This document shows, piece by piece, positions 1 to 11,163 of a stretch of 64,000 bases of DNA (position 1 is its first letter; each line of letters starts with the position of its first letter). Location: assembly GCA_043228905.1 (NCBI GenBank), contig JBHGNT010000003.1:13516001-13580000 (forward strand), read 5' to 3'. The translations under genes and the position numbers were made by a program. The DNA is from Azolla caroliniana. Lineage: Eukaryota > Polypodiophyta. The notes beneath the pieces are model-generated. The model ran no database searches, was not told the DNA's origin, and saw nothing but the letters and a program-made list of their open reading frames with translations.

Positions 1-1337
1 ACGGATTTGCATTCCCTCATACCGAATTTGAAGAGCATACTCAACACATAATGGCACTAACTGATTAGTATGCCTTTTGGGGTGCGGATCACTTCGATCC
101 CAAGGAAGTAATGAAGGTCTCCTAGATCCTTCATCTCAAACGATGCCGCGAGTTGGGATTTGATGCGGTCGATTTCGTCCAGGTCAGTCCCGGTGATGAC
201 AAAATCATCCACATAGAGAAATATGCTCACCGGCCCGTTCCGACCTTGCCGAATGAAAAGTGAAGAGTCTGGTTTCGACGGAGCAAACCCCATCCAACGC
301 AGTCATTGCGTGATCTTCCCCTTCCAAGCACACCTGGCTTGCTTGAGTCCGTAGAGGGACTTCTTCAATTAACACACTGCCGATGTATTAATTCCGGACT
401 AAAATCCGGGGGGTTGAACCATAAACACTTGTTCCTCAAAATCACCTTGCAGGAACACGTTTTTCACATCCATTTGATGTAAATGACACCAATTCGCCAC
501 TGCCACCGCAAGCAGGACACGAACGGTCATCATCTTTGAGACCGGCGTGAACATCTCATTGTAGTCGATGTCATACTTATGCGCTTAGCCTTTTGCCACT
601 AATCGGGCCTTGTACCGGTTGATGGAGCCGTCGGTGTTGTATTTGGCTTTGTATACCCAATGAAAACCGATCGGCTTCACTCCTTTCGGTATGTCCACCA
701 AATCCCACATCTCGTTTTCCGTGAATACGTGCATCTCTTCCTCCATAGCGGCACACCAATTTGCGTCTTTTTCCGCTTCTACGTAGCTCTGTGGCTCACG
801 CACTTCCTCCAACTTCGTCATGTACGCATAATGATGCACCATGTACTCATTATATCCATATCATTTTACACGGTTCTTCTAGAGGGTGGATCGGCACAAC
901 TTCTGGTTCACCGATTTTGTGGACCTCTTGGCCGACTCAGACTTCTCTTCTGAAGGTCCATCTCTATTTTGTCTGAAGTCAGATTTGGTCTGATCCAACT
1001 CATCTCTATCGGTGTCATACTCTGGCATCTTCTTCTTCCCCATCTTTGGCGGTGCGGTGTCTTACTCCAACATCTTCTTCTTCCCCTTCTCTTTGCGCAT
1101 GAATCGTCTCCTCGGTTCCTTGCGTGGGGAAAGCACGATTGAGTCTTCACTACTCACCGGCTCATCATCCGGTTGACCACTCCGACTCAACCAGTCCAGA
1201 TTCGATCCACTCATCTGCAGAAAAGTCTGTCTATCCGCCTGTTCAAATTCTACGACTCTTCTCTCTATTCCGGATTCCACCAGATCATCTACATCAATCG
1301 GCTCGGGTTTGGGTGGAGAGAAATACCAGGATGCCAA
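1..1337 (-). pseudogene. Copia spacer and reverse transcriptase fragment
   Basis: Minus-strand blocks 1062-1337 (acidic and basic spacer), 585-842 (RT start, with WDLVDIPKGVKPIGFHWVYK and RYKARLVAKG) and 57-293 (RT palm, with the YVDD box in FLYVDDFVITG and then MKDLGDLHYFLGIEV) are colinear parts of a copia RT. Stops at about 590, 370 and 300 break the frame. RNase H would lie left of base 1. Confidence 0.85.
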
Positions 1338-1364
1338 TTCATCAAAAATGACATCTCGGCTAAC

Positions 1365-1970
1365 TTAGATCACTTTCAATCGGGGGTTATAACACGTATA
1401 ACCCTTTTGTTCATCTGAGTAACCGACGAGAATGCATTTTTCCGCTTTCGTGTCTAACTTCCTCTGTTTTTCCTTCAGCACATGCACATATGCAATGTTA
1501 CCGAACAACCGAAGGTGTGCTAAATTCAGCTTCCACTCGAAGTACATCTTGTGCGGCGACACCTTTGTAACTGAGGCCGATATTCGATTTTGGATGTAGA
1601 AGGCTGTCCAAATTGCTTTGACTTAATAAAACTTGGGCATGCTTTTCTCCTCAAGCATCGCCCTTGCTACTTCTATCAGTGTCCTGGTCCGACGCTCGAC
1701 CATGCCGTTCTGCTCTGGCATGTATCTGCAAGAGAATTCCCGTCGAATTCCCTTCATCTGCAAATAACTCGTGAACTGGCCGGAAAAGTACTCTTTTCCG
1801 CCATCCGATCTCAGACACTTGATCTTTTTTTCAGTCTCGCGTTCGACAAGGTTCTTCAAATCCTGGAAGCACGAGAAGACCTCACTTTTCTTCTCTATTA
1901 GATAGATCCAATTGTGCCGGGTGAAATCGTCGATGAAGGAGACAAAATACCAACTCCCACTGATGCTCAC
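1365..1970 (-). pseudogene. Copia integrase fragment
   Basis: Two minus-strand blocks (1623-1970 and 1365-1562) encode an integrase core and the region after it. Visible motifs are FIDDFTRH (first catalytic Asp region), LRSDGGKEYFSGQF (second Asp, degenerated from the usual DNGGE) and MPEQNGMVER (catalytic Glu block), then LRLFGNIAYVHV and KCILVGYSDEQKGY from the C-terminal part. A stop separates the blocks. The zinc-binding GAG-pre-integrase part is missing because the copy ends at 1974. Confidence 0.85.
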
Positions 1971-1974
1971 GTTT

Positions 1975-2543
1975 TGTGTCGGTCCCTCCAGATGGGATAT
2001 GTGTACCCGGCAAGGAAGACCCGGTGAGAACCGGATGATGAGTACCCGGTGAGAACCGGATGGCGCATGCCCGATGAGAACCTCTCACCGGATGAAGGGA
2101 CATATATGTAGATATGTCTCTGTTAGCCCATTGTGGCGGCTACATTTGTAAATAGCCCGAAAGTCATATTAGTATAAATATGACCTAGAGCAAACAGAGA
2201 ATGTGGTTGTTGCATTTTTCGGTGTAACTATTGTATAGAGCGTAACAGAGAGAGACAGAGAGACCTTGAACAGTCTCTGTTGTAACCGCCTGTTGGCGAA
2301 GATTGAGAGCACGAGGTCATTGCCTCTGTGACTCATTACTGTTGTATCCTTCTTACATAGTGATAGTTTGGAGTCTGTGGGCTCCTATGGTTTTTCCCCA
2401 TTTAAGGTTTTCCACGGAAACATACTATGTACTTTCTCTTACTCTATTGTTTGTGTATACCTGTCTTACTTCCTATTCCCATCTTTCTGTGGTTGATCCT
2501 AAGACTCGGTTGTGACCGAGCAATATTCCGCATATTCACGACA
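1975..2543 (+). repeat. Copia-2 5' LTR
   Basis: About 570 bp ending in CA immediately before the primer site. It carries GGTCCCTCCAGATGGG near the start, GTGAGAACCGGAT subrepeats in U3, a palindromic TATA region at 2163-2184 and GAGAGACAGAG tracts in R/U5. The first bases (TGTGTCGG) are shorter than in sister LTRs (TGTTAGGAAATAGG type), so the left end looks eroded. Confidence 0.85.
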
Positions 2544-2546
2544 ATC

Positions 2547-2559
2547 TGGTATCAGAGTG
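2547..2559 (+). other. Copia-2 primer-binding site
   Basis: TGGTATCAGAGTG lies 3 nt after the LTR. It matches the plant copia primer site TGGTATCAGAGC, complementary to the 3' end of initiator tRNA-Met, with a late mismatch. Confidence 0.85.
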
Positions 2560-2573
2560 AAACGATACAGAAA

Positions 2574-3365
2574 ATGGAAGATTCATTTGGCGGCATGTTC
2601 AAGCATACCGACTCCAACTATTTGGTGTGGAAGTCGAAGATGAGGGACATGCTCGTGATTAAAGATCTTTGGTTTCCGTTTCAGTTCGGGGACAAGAGAC
2701 CGGAAAAGATCGATGCCACGATATGGGAGGTGATGCACATGAAGACAACGGCGTACATACGGTGCTTCATTGACATGAACCTATACAACAACTTTAATGA
2801 GGAGAGTAAGACTCGTGAGCTCTAGGAGAAGATCAACATTATGTTTCAGAACAAAAATGTTGTTAATCGGGTTTTGGTATTCCAGAAACTAGTGCGACTC
2901 CGGTACCAAGATGGCTCCAGCATGGCAGAGCACATGAATTCCTTCCAAGGGCTGATTCACGAGGAAACATCATTGGAAGTACCTCTCGCCGATGAGGTAC
3001 TAGCATTACTCCTGCTCGGTTGCCTCTCGGATAGCTGGGAGACGTTAGTTGTCACTTTGGGCAACACCAGGCCAGAAGGAAAACAGTTGTCCCTAGCAAG
3101 AGTCAAGTCGAGCTTGCTAGATGAGGAGGCGCGTCAAAAAGACAAAGAGGTGATCTCCGACTCCAAAGCACTCCTTACCGAATCGGAACGCGGAAGACAA
3201 AGGAACCGTAGTCCCCAGAACCGGGGAAAGTCGGGGACACGGTCAATGTCAAGGGGGGGGCCTACATGCTTCTTTTGCGGCAAGCCGGGACACTTCTACT
3301 TGCTTCTATTGAGAAGAACTATCGGCATTTCCGAAAAGACAAGGAAACCGACAGTACCGATTTGA
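2574..3365 (+). pseudogene. Copia-2 gag remnant
   Basis: The ATG at 2574 opens a copia Gag close to the Copia-4 Gag (both start MxxSxGGM and share the SNYxxWxSKMRDML block). The core helices around VFQKLVRLRYQDGSSMAEH and the C-terminal basic region are present. An in-frame TAG at 2823 cuts the frame. The CCHC knuckle begins (CFFCGKPGHF at about 3270) but degrades just after. The usual function is assembly of the virus-like particle and packaging of element RNA; this copy cannot make a full protein. Confidence 0.85.
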
Positions 3366-3437
3366 AGCGATCACCGGACTAGAACGGTAAAGACCGGAGG
3401 GGACCGGACTGGAAGGGAACGACAACAATCGCGGCAA

Positions 3438-3895
3438 ATGAAGAAGAGTCGATGCTCATCACCGAGAAGAGTGAGTTGTGCCTTGCCGGCGACGAGACAA
3501 TGTGGGTTGTCGATTCCGGAGCGTCGTTCCACCTTACCCCGGACCGGAAATGCTTCTCATCCTACACATCCGGTGAGTACGGCTGTGTCCAGATGGGGAA
3601 TGAAGGTATATGCCAAATTGTCAGCATAGGAGACGTGTGGTTGACAACACCAACCGGATGCAAGCTCCTGCTAAAGGATGTCCAACACGTTTTGGAGGTT
3701 CGACTGAACCTAATATCAGCCGGTCGGCTAGATGATGAAGGCTACACGAGTAGCATCCAGAACGGAGTCATGAGGTTCAGCAAAGGGAGCCTAATAGTGG
3801 CTCGGGCCCAGAAAGTCAACACTCTGTACCTAATGAATGCCCAGTTATGCCCGGAAGAAGTGAACGTGGCATCCGACAATGCCGGTGAGCTGTGA
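3438..3895 (+). pseudogene. Copia-2 protease remnant
   Basis: The 3452-3895 frame encodes the retropepsin start WVVDSGASFHLTP and continues through LTTPTGCKLLLKDVQHVL to VASDNAGEL. In Copia-4 the same point is followed by the GAG-pre-integrase block ELWHKRLGHM. Here the sequence passes directly into mid-integrase, so the junction near 3893-3915 is a deletion. Confidence 0.8.
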
Positions 3896-6250
3896 CACAA
3901 TGGCGGTTCAAGAAGATAACGGAGGAGAATACCGGGGGCAGTTCGAAGAGTACTGCCGCTCAAAGGGAATCCGGCTCAAATTTACCATGCCGAAGATGCC
4001 GGAACTTAATGGGTTGGCCGAGAGGATGAACCAGACCATAATGGAGAGGGTCCAGAGTATGCTAGCACATGCCAAGTTACCGAAGACGTTTTGGGCTGAG
4101 GTGCTGACGACAGCGACGTACGTGATAAACAGATCACCCTCAGTGCCCTTGGACGGAGACACGCCGCAGAGAGTGTGGACCGGTAAGGAAGTGTCTTACC
4201 GGCATCTGAAGGTGTTCGGGTGTCTCGCTTACATGCATATTGCAAAGGACCAGAGAGCAAAGTTGGATCCAAAGTCCCGGCCTTGCATATTCCTTGGATA
4301 CGGCAATGATGAGTTCGGTTACCGAGTGTGGGACCCCGTTGACAAGAAGGTGTTCTGGAGTCAAGATATTATCTTCATGGAGGACAAGACCCTTGCCGAC
4401 TGGGAGTCGGAGAAGAAGATAATGAATTCTGAGTCGACCGGTAAGGATCGGTTCGATGAGATACAGACTTACCCGGCAAAGAGCCAGTTAACACTCGAAG
4501 AACTGGTTGGTTACGGAGAGGACACCAAACCGGTAGAAGAAGAAGAGGAAGCAGGAACCGGAACCGGCCAAGATCCCGAATCAGATTCGAATGAAGAACA
4601 ATCAGAGGAGCTAGTTGCCGAAAACCAAGGATGCAGATATCCTCTCAAAGAGAGAAAGGCCCTCCGGAGATTTCCAGATCCAGAGCATGTATTGCTAACT
4701 GATGAGGGGGTGCCGAAAAGCTTCAAAGAAGCTAAGAGAGACACCCACAACCGCAAGTGGTTGAGTGCCATGCAGGACGAGATGGATTCCTGGCATGAGA
4801 ACCACACGTATGAATTGGTGGAGTTTCCGAAAGGAAAGAGGGCACTCCGAAACAAGTGGGTGTACAAGCTAAAACCAGGAGATGCCAGCAACGCCCCAAG
4901 ATACAAAGCTAGGATCGTGGTGAAGGGGTTCCAGCAGAAGAAGGGCGTGCACTTCGACTAGATATTTGCCCCGGTAGTAAAGATGACTTCCATCCGAACG
5001 GTACTGAGCATAGCGGCAAACATGGACCTCGAGGTAGAGTAGTTAGACGTGAAGACGGCGTTCCTCTACGGCGACCTTGAAGAGGAGATCTACATGCAGC
5101 AACCAGAGGGATTTGTGAAGAAAGGGAAGGAGCACCTAGTTTGCCGGTTGAAGAAGAGCCTCTACGGTTTGAAGCAAGCTCCCCGGCAATGGTACCGGAA
5201 GTTCGACTCCTTCATGACCGATCAAGGGTACCACTAGACACAGGCCGATCATTGCGTATTTGTGAAGAAGTTCAAAGGTGGAGACTTCCTGATACTCCTC
5301 CTGTACGTGGATGACATGTTGATCGTCGGACGAGACCAAGTCAAGATACGAATGCTGAAGAAGGCTCTGAACCGGACTTTCTCAATGAAAGACTTGGGTT
5401 TGGCAAGACAGATAGTGGGGATGCATATCATCCGAGACTGGTCAAAGAAGAAATTGTGCCTATCACAGGAGAAGTACGTGACAAAGGTGCTTCAGCGGTT
5501 CAACATGTCGTCAAACTGCAAGTTATCTGGTAAGCAAAGCCCGAAGACGAAGGCAGAGAAGACGGATATGATGAAGATACCATATGCCTCTGCCGTTGGG
5601 AGTTTAATGTATGCAATGGTGTGTACCCGACCGGATATCAGATACATAGTCGGAGTGGTGAGCCAGTTTATGAGAAATCCCGGCAAGGAGCACTGGAATG
5701 TGGTAAAATGGATACTCCGGTACTTGAAAGGCACCTCAAGTATGTGTCTTCGATTCGGCTCCGGTAAACCCCAACTTGACAGTTTTACCAATTTGGATAT
5801 GTCGGCTGATGCGGATACCAACCGGTCAACATCGGGATATGTTATGACATATGCATGGGGAGCTGTTTCGTGGTAGTTGAGGTTGCAGAAGACGGTTGCG
5901 TTGTAAACCACGAAGGTGGAGTACATGGCGGTTGTGGAAGCCGACAAGGAAATACTGTGGATGAAGGACTTCATCGGAGAGCTAGGGATCCGGCAAGAGG
6001 AATATTGGCTCTACTACGACAGTCAGAGTGCCATCCACCTTGCCAAGAATGTTGCCTATCATTCCAGGATGAAGCACATCCAGCGGAGGTACCACTGGAT
6101 CCGGGAGCGAGTGGAAGATTGAGAGTTCATGTTGATGAAGATCCACACGGAGGAGAACGGGTCAGATATGCTAACCAAAGTGCTGACACCCGACAAGCTA
6201 GATGCATGCAGGAAGAGGATCAGATTGACGAGGCATCCCATGCCGGAGTG
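3896..6250 (+). pseudogene. Copia-2 integrase, RT and RNase H, broken
   Basis: The stretch starts at the second integrase Asp (EDNGGEYRGQFEEYC), then ELNGLAERMNQT, the integrase C-terminus, an acidic spacer and RT. The RT palm motif is LLYVDDMLIVG near 5300; RNase H follows (SADADTNRSTSGYV near 5800, then YYDSQSAIHLAKN near 6020). Stops at 4959, 5041 and 5235, and a change of frame near 5875, divide it. The tail ends in ...RHPMPE-stop just before the purine tract. About 145 residues of integrase are missing relative to Copia-4. Confidence 0.85.
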
Positions 6251-6261
6251 AAGGGGGAGTT

Positions 6262-6533
6262 TGTTAGGATTTTGGTCCCTCCGGATGGGATATGTGTACC
6301 CGGCAAAGAAGACCCAGTGAGAACTAGATGATGAGTACCCGATGAGAACTAGATGACGCAGGCCCGGTGAGAACCTCTCACCAGATGAAGGAACATATAT
6401 GTAAATATGTCCCTGTTAGCCCATTGTGGCTACATTTGTAAATAGCTCAAAAGTCATATTAGTATAAATATGACCTAGGGCAAACAAAGTATGTGGTTGT
6501 TGCATTTTTGGGTGTAGTTACTGTACAGAGTGT

Positions 6534-6570
<37 letters not shown>

Positions 6571-6847
6571 TGAACAATCTCTGTTGTAACCGCCTGTTGG
6601 CGAAGATTGAGAGCACAAGGTTGTTGCCTCTGTGACTCATTATTGTTGTATCCTTCTTACATAGTGATAGTTTGGAGTCTGTGGGCTCCCGTGGTTTTTC
6701 CCCATTTAGGGTTTTCCACGAAAACATACTGTGTACTTTCTCTTGCTCTATTGTTTGTGTATACGTGTCTTACTTCCTATTCCCATATTTTTGTGGTTGA
6801 TCCTAAGACTCGGTTGTGGCCAAGCAATAATCCACATATTCACAACA
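6262..6847 (+). repeat. Copia-2 3' LTR
   Basis: It begins TGTTAGGATTTTGGTCCC after the purine tract and ends ATTCACAACA. It matches the 5' LTR with many small changes and an expanded GA run at 6538-6566. The right flank is Gypsy-1 LTR sequence. Confidence 0.85.
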
Positions 6848-7061
6848 TTTATCCCCTATGTATTGACTTGATAGTTGAATATTATAACATTTTTATCTCT
6901 TTCTCATCTTCTCTACCTTTTGTCTTAATTTCTTGAGCCTCCCTCTCTAATTCGTCGTTCCCTTGGTCATTATAATGTATTTTAATTCACAACTCTCTCT
7001 CATCGGCTTGGTCAAGCCCTCATATTCTGTACGACTATCCTTTGTCTTATACACCCTATCA
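6848..7061 (+). repeat. Gypsy-1 5' LTR, right part
   Basis: It starts TTTATCCCCTATGTATTGAC and ends ACACCCTATCA, each matched in the 3' LTR (9797 and 10304). A primer-site-like TGGCGCTCCAGGG follows at 7065. There is a small local indel relative to the 3' LTR. Confidence 0.75.
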
Positions 7062-7149
7062 TTTTGGCGCTCCAGGGAGGGTTGATCCTTTCCGTATAGG
7101 AGGGAGGTCCTATTCTTCTTGGTGTTAGTGTGTTGTATTAGCTTTAGCA

Positions 7150-8306
7150 ATGCAATTTGCATTTTTGGGTGAAAGAACACAAGATGCATGTGCGTTTTTG
7201 GCATCCTTTGAGCATCATGTCATCTCTATTGGACGCATAACCGACAATGAAAAGTTGCCCTTGTTGGTAGCTACATTCTATGGTCGAGCTCGAGATTGGT
7301 ATGACTCTCTTCCACCAAACGAACAAGGAGAATATCAATTGTTGGTGCATGAATTTCGTGCTAGATATATTCAATGGCGAAGTGCAACCGAAGGGAAGAA
7401 TTTTTTTGACTCAAGATGGAATCACCTTTTTGCTTCATTGAGTATGAAAGAAATTTCAAGGATTTGTGGACAACATGGATTCATCTTCGTGGTGGCACCG
7501 AAGACGAGTGGTTTAAGATAGAACAATTTAAGATGGGCCTTGACATGCATTTCCGTTTGGAGGTAATCTTGAAGAATCCAACAACTTTTCAAGCTCTTCT
7601 CCAAGTTTGTCAAGGTTAAGATCAGCAAGTGAAGATGATGAGTTACATGGGGTTTCCCCAAATGACGGCTTTGGGTGCAAACTTGATGCCTTGTGCCAAC
7701 CGTCAAATCTCATCTTCAATTGTGCATGTTGGACAAGTGTTTCCAAATGTGTATACTACCACAACAATAAACCCAACAAGTCTATCTCAAGAAGTGGAGC
7801 AAGTAAAGAGTGAACAAGGTACAATGGCCATCATTGGTGAATCGGCCCATTTGCAACAATCCCAAGCAATTCACAACATTATTCCCAATGGTGGTGGCTC
7901 TAGAGAACATCATGGTGTAATTTGTTATTCTTGTCAAGAGGAGGGACACATCTCAACAAGATGTCCTCATCGAGAACAAAGAGGTATGGGAAGAGGCATG
8001 TATCAAGTGCAGCAGAATGGTCAACGAGCTATCAACAATGGAGTCGAAGGAGGCGAAGCCATAACACTTCCTATGGCTCAGGTTCCTACAATTCCTCATA
8101 ATGTGAATCTTCTTAATTTTATTGATGATAGTGATAATGCTTGTGAAGTAGCTCCTATGAAAAGGACAAGAGCCTCGCAAAAGGAGAAAGAAGTTGAAGG
8201 AGAATCTAGTGTCTCAAGACAAAAGAAGAAGTCTAAGGAGAAATTGATAAGGAGACACTCTAGAAGGAGATCAAGATGGAGGGTATTCCTATGGGAGAAG
8301 GTGTAG
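7150..8306 (+). pseudogene. Gypsy-1 gag
   Basis: The frame from 7150 encodes a retrotransposon Gag core (FLASFEHHVISIGRITDNEK, then ATFYGRARDWYDSL and the YIQWRS stretch). A frameshift near 7430-7450 and a stop at 7617 precede the rest, which resumes in the 7629-8306 frame. The zinc knuckle CYSCQEEGHISTRC is at 7923-7964. The C-terminal 50 residues are rich in Lys, Arg and Glu. Gag normally packages the element RNA. The copy is inactive as it stands. Confidence 0.8.
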
Positions 8307-8524
8307 AAGCTTTCAATCTGAAGCATGAATTGATATCAAGTGGACCAAGGATAACATGGCCACAACTTCTCCAATTATCTCCCACATTACGAAAGGAGTG
8401 GGGAAAGCTTGCAAGTATCCGCCAAAGTCGAGAGACCGTGCATTATGTAGGGGTCATGTGAGTAGAAGATCGAAAGGACATATGGCCAACCCTCCCCGTC
8501 TCCATCAAGGGGTTTCACATCAAA

Positions 8525-9192
8525 GATGCCTTGGTTGATAGTGGTGCTAGGGTAAGCTTGATTTCTGAATTTATTGTAAACAAAATGGGAATTCCTATTA
8601 GTAGGTCATCTTCAACAAGGGTGGTTGTAGCCAATGGTGGAGTGGCACATTGTATTAGCATAATGGAGGACGTGGTTATCGAGTGCATCAAACACTACAT
8701 CAAGTTGAAGGAAAGTATATCAATTTCCCCAAAACTTAGGCAATTGGGTGTTATACACAAGGAAGATCTTATACAAAAGTTCAAAACATTTTTGCAAGAA
8801 AGTTTCAATTATAAGATGGAGGATTTGAAGTGTGTGTCACCTATGGTTTTGGTTCCAAAGAAGAATGAGATCGATTTCGAACCCTTGAATGATTTGACCA
8901 AATGAGATCAAATTCACTTCCTTTCTGAGAGGAGATTATAGATCAAATGGTCATTTATACAAAACAAGGTAGTGTGGAGAATGTGTTGTGCCAAGAAGGA
9001 ATTCATGTGGATGAATCAAAGATCGACGTAATTCAAAAGATGACAATTCCAACAAGTCTTGAAGCTTTGAAGGTATTTGTGCAAAAGGTTCGCTCACTCG
9101 AAAGATTTATTCATATGTTGACATGCTTACTTCTATCAAGAGTTATGTATCCCATGGCCCTAATTGTGTTAGGAGAGTTGACAAAGATATAA
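8525..9192 (+). pseudogene. Gypsy-1 protease and RT scraps
   Basis: Residues DALVDSGARVSLISE (from 8525) are the aspartic protease start. After about 60 codons comes a short RT-entry-like piece (VSPMVLVPKK near 8840). Then 8947-9192 resembles the RT-to-RNase H connection (EGIHVDESKIDVIQKM and VRSLERFI). The RT palm with its YxDD box and all of RNase H and integrase are absent. Confidence 0.6.
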
Positions 9193-9472
9193 TAATTATG
9201 GAACCTCTTTCTTTGTGTTGACAATGAGAAATATGGTGGTGGCAATTGTCAATGTGTGTGTGTGTGTGTGTCTAGAAGTGTGAGATTTTTTTCCTACCGC
9301 TTAACGGGGGTTTTTTCTCACATAATAATTTGTTATATTTTTAGCATTTATACTCCTTCATTGTCTATAGCCTACCAAAAGGCGAAGGAGATTTTTTTTC
9401 TTTTTATCTTCGGCTCACCATAAATTTGTAGCTTTTTAAATCTCTAAATTTGGATCTTGAAGGAGGGAGATA

Positions 9473-10304
9473 TGACGATTAGAAGGTCTCTGTGTCATAG
9501 CTAAAAATAGGAGATAAAAAACTTCTAAAAAGCGTGAAAGAATGAGGAAAGAGAAAGAATAAGAAGATTATAAAAGGGCAGGAGAAGATTATAAGAAGTG
9601 AGATGGAGGTTAAGGAAGGGGGAAGTGATACCTTAATAATAAGAGAGGGAGTCTTAGTAGAGGAGGAGAGGTCTTAGTAGTGGAAAGAAGGACGCATAGT
9701 CGAATGAAGAAAGTGATTAAGGTAGAATAGTGAAAGACATTTGTAGGTTTGAATGATTAGAAGTAAGAAGTTCTTTGGTTTTTTAGTTCAATTTGGAGTT
9801 TATCCCCTTTGTATTGACTTGATGGTGGAATATTATAACATTCTTATCTCTTTCTCATCTTCTCTACCTTTTGTCTTAATTTCTTGAGTCTCCCTCTCTA
9901 ATTTGTAGTTACCTTGATCTATAAAAAGTTCCATAGTACGTAAAATTCGTGTTCGTCTAGCATAACATTCATTTCCTACGTTGGAAAACGAATGTGAATG
10001 TTATTCAAACATTCTTGAGGTTTTTCTTTGTTTTTTCCCATTTTTTTAATGTTTTTTTTTTCATTTTTTAGGCTTATTTACCTCATAATAAATCGTTAGT
10101 CCAAAAGTATGGTATTTGTCATTCTTTGAGGGTGTTTTTCTTACGCGAATGATTGAACCATTCACGAATGTGTATGCATGTATGGTGCGTATGGTTCATA
10201 CTATGATAAAAACTATTATAATTCACAACTCCATCTAATCGGTTTGATCAAGCCCTCATATTGTGTACTATGTACGACTATCATCTATCAAATACACCCT
10301 ATCA
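9473..10304 (+). repeat. Gypsy-1 3' LTR
   Basis: It starts TGACGATTAG just after a purine tract (AAGGAGGGAGATA) and ends CCCTATCA. About 832 bp. It includes the segment shared with 6848-7061. Poly-T runs near 10020-10070 are lineage-specific expansions or mutations. Confidence 0.75.
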
Positions 10305-10524
10305 CATACGAGCGACTGACACTTACTCCCAAAAATATGCCTACATAGTAGGCTAGATTCGTACACCACTAACGGCCTACCGGTTACAATCCGGTGTCGC
10401 GTTGTTACGCGCGTGCGTGGAGAAAGGCGGGACCACGGGGGTCTTGGACTAGGGAGTGATGGAGCGTAGGAAGTCGTGTTTCACCGTCTCCGGGGCATCC
10501 CAGAAGCACACCGGAAGCAACCGA

Positions 10525-10555
<31 letters not shown>

Positions 10556-10611
10556 TTAACACCGACTCACGCACACACACCTACACACACACACAGGCCA
10601 ACCCGACTCAG

Positions 10612-11074
10612 TGTCATGATAACAGTCACATCATGCATGGAAAGGATCATGACACTCACTCGAAAGGATTTGAACCCACGACCTTGTTGTACACATGTCA
10701 AATCCTTAACCATTGTATTAATATTCTTATATGTATAGTCTCTAGAATATGAAATCTAATATCATAGGAATATTCTATATTACTCTACATTCTAGAATGA
10801 CCTAGAATATTCTAGAGTGTTCTATACCACTAGAACCTTCTAGTATACTCTAGAGATCTTCTAGATTACTCTACATTCTAGGATAACCTAGAATATTCTA
10901 GAGTGTTCTCTATTACTTATAAATAGGGATCTACCACCTATCCCAAACCTAAATTGGTTCAATGCCATTTTGTAGCCTACTCTTTGTAATCCATTTTACG
11001 CTTCAATATAATAATTCTCTTTCAATTATCTCTCTATCTCTTTTTCTCTCTCTTTCTCTCTCTCAGTCTTGACA
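10612..11074 (+). repeat. Gypsy-2 5' LTR (463 bp)
   Basis: It runs from TGTCATGAT to CAGTCTTGACA. Repeats built on TCTAGA and TTCTAG motifs fill its middle, and this copy has an extra 86 bp compared with the 3' LTR. An antisense tRNA-like stretch lies at about 10660-10715. CT-rich U5 precedes the end. Confidence 0.9.
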
Positions 11075-11163
11075 GTTTGAACCAATTTTTTTTCCTTTCA
11101 TCTCTTCGTCTTCCACAAACCCTAACAAGTTCTCTTCTTCCTTCTCCTCTCCCCTCGTAAGCT

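Larger units (their letters stand above)
1..1974 (-). mobile_element. Copia-1: truncated Ty1/copia pol remnant
   Basis: Reading the minus strand from 1974 down gives integrase, a spacer region, then reverse transcriptase, in the Ty1/copia order. The copy is broken by many stops and frameshifts and has no LTR of its own in view. The right edge is cut inside integrase where the Copia-2 LTR begins, and the left edge runs off the window. The protein is closest to Copia-7 in this window (same motif order around FIDDFTRH, and a similar spacer with an LSPRxEPRR motif), so the two look like members of one family. It is a dead copy. Confidence 0.85.
1975..6847 (+). mobile_element. Copia-2: full-length but defective Ty1/copia element
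   Basis: Two related LTRs (1975-2543 and 6262-6847) bracket a tRNA-iMet type primer site, a copia gag-pol and a purine tract (AAGGGGGAG at 6251-6259). The coding part has several in-frame stops, a frameshifted zinc-knuckle region and a deletion joining protease to mid-integrase. No matching 5-bp target duplication is seen: the left flank is Copia-1 and the right flank is the Gypsy-1 LTR. Its LTR family recurs in Copia-5, in Copia-8 and in the solo LTR at 61045. Confidence 0.9.
6848..10304 (+). mobile_element. Gypsy-1: deleted Ty3/gypsy element
   Basis: The 3' LTR is 9473-10304. Its last part (from about 9797) is matched by 6848-7061, the surviving end of the 5' LTR. Between them are gag with a CCHC knuckle, a protease start and only scraps of RT. 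The first 320 or so bases of the 5' LTR are absent, because Copia-2 sits where they should be. Confidence 0.8.
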
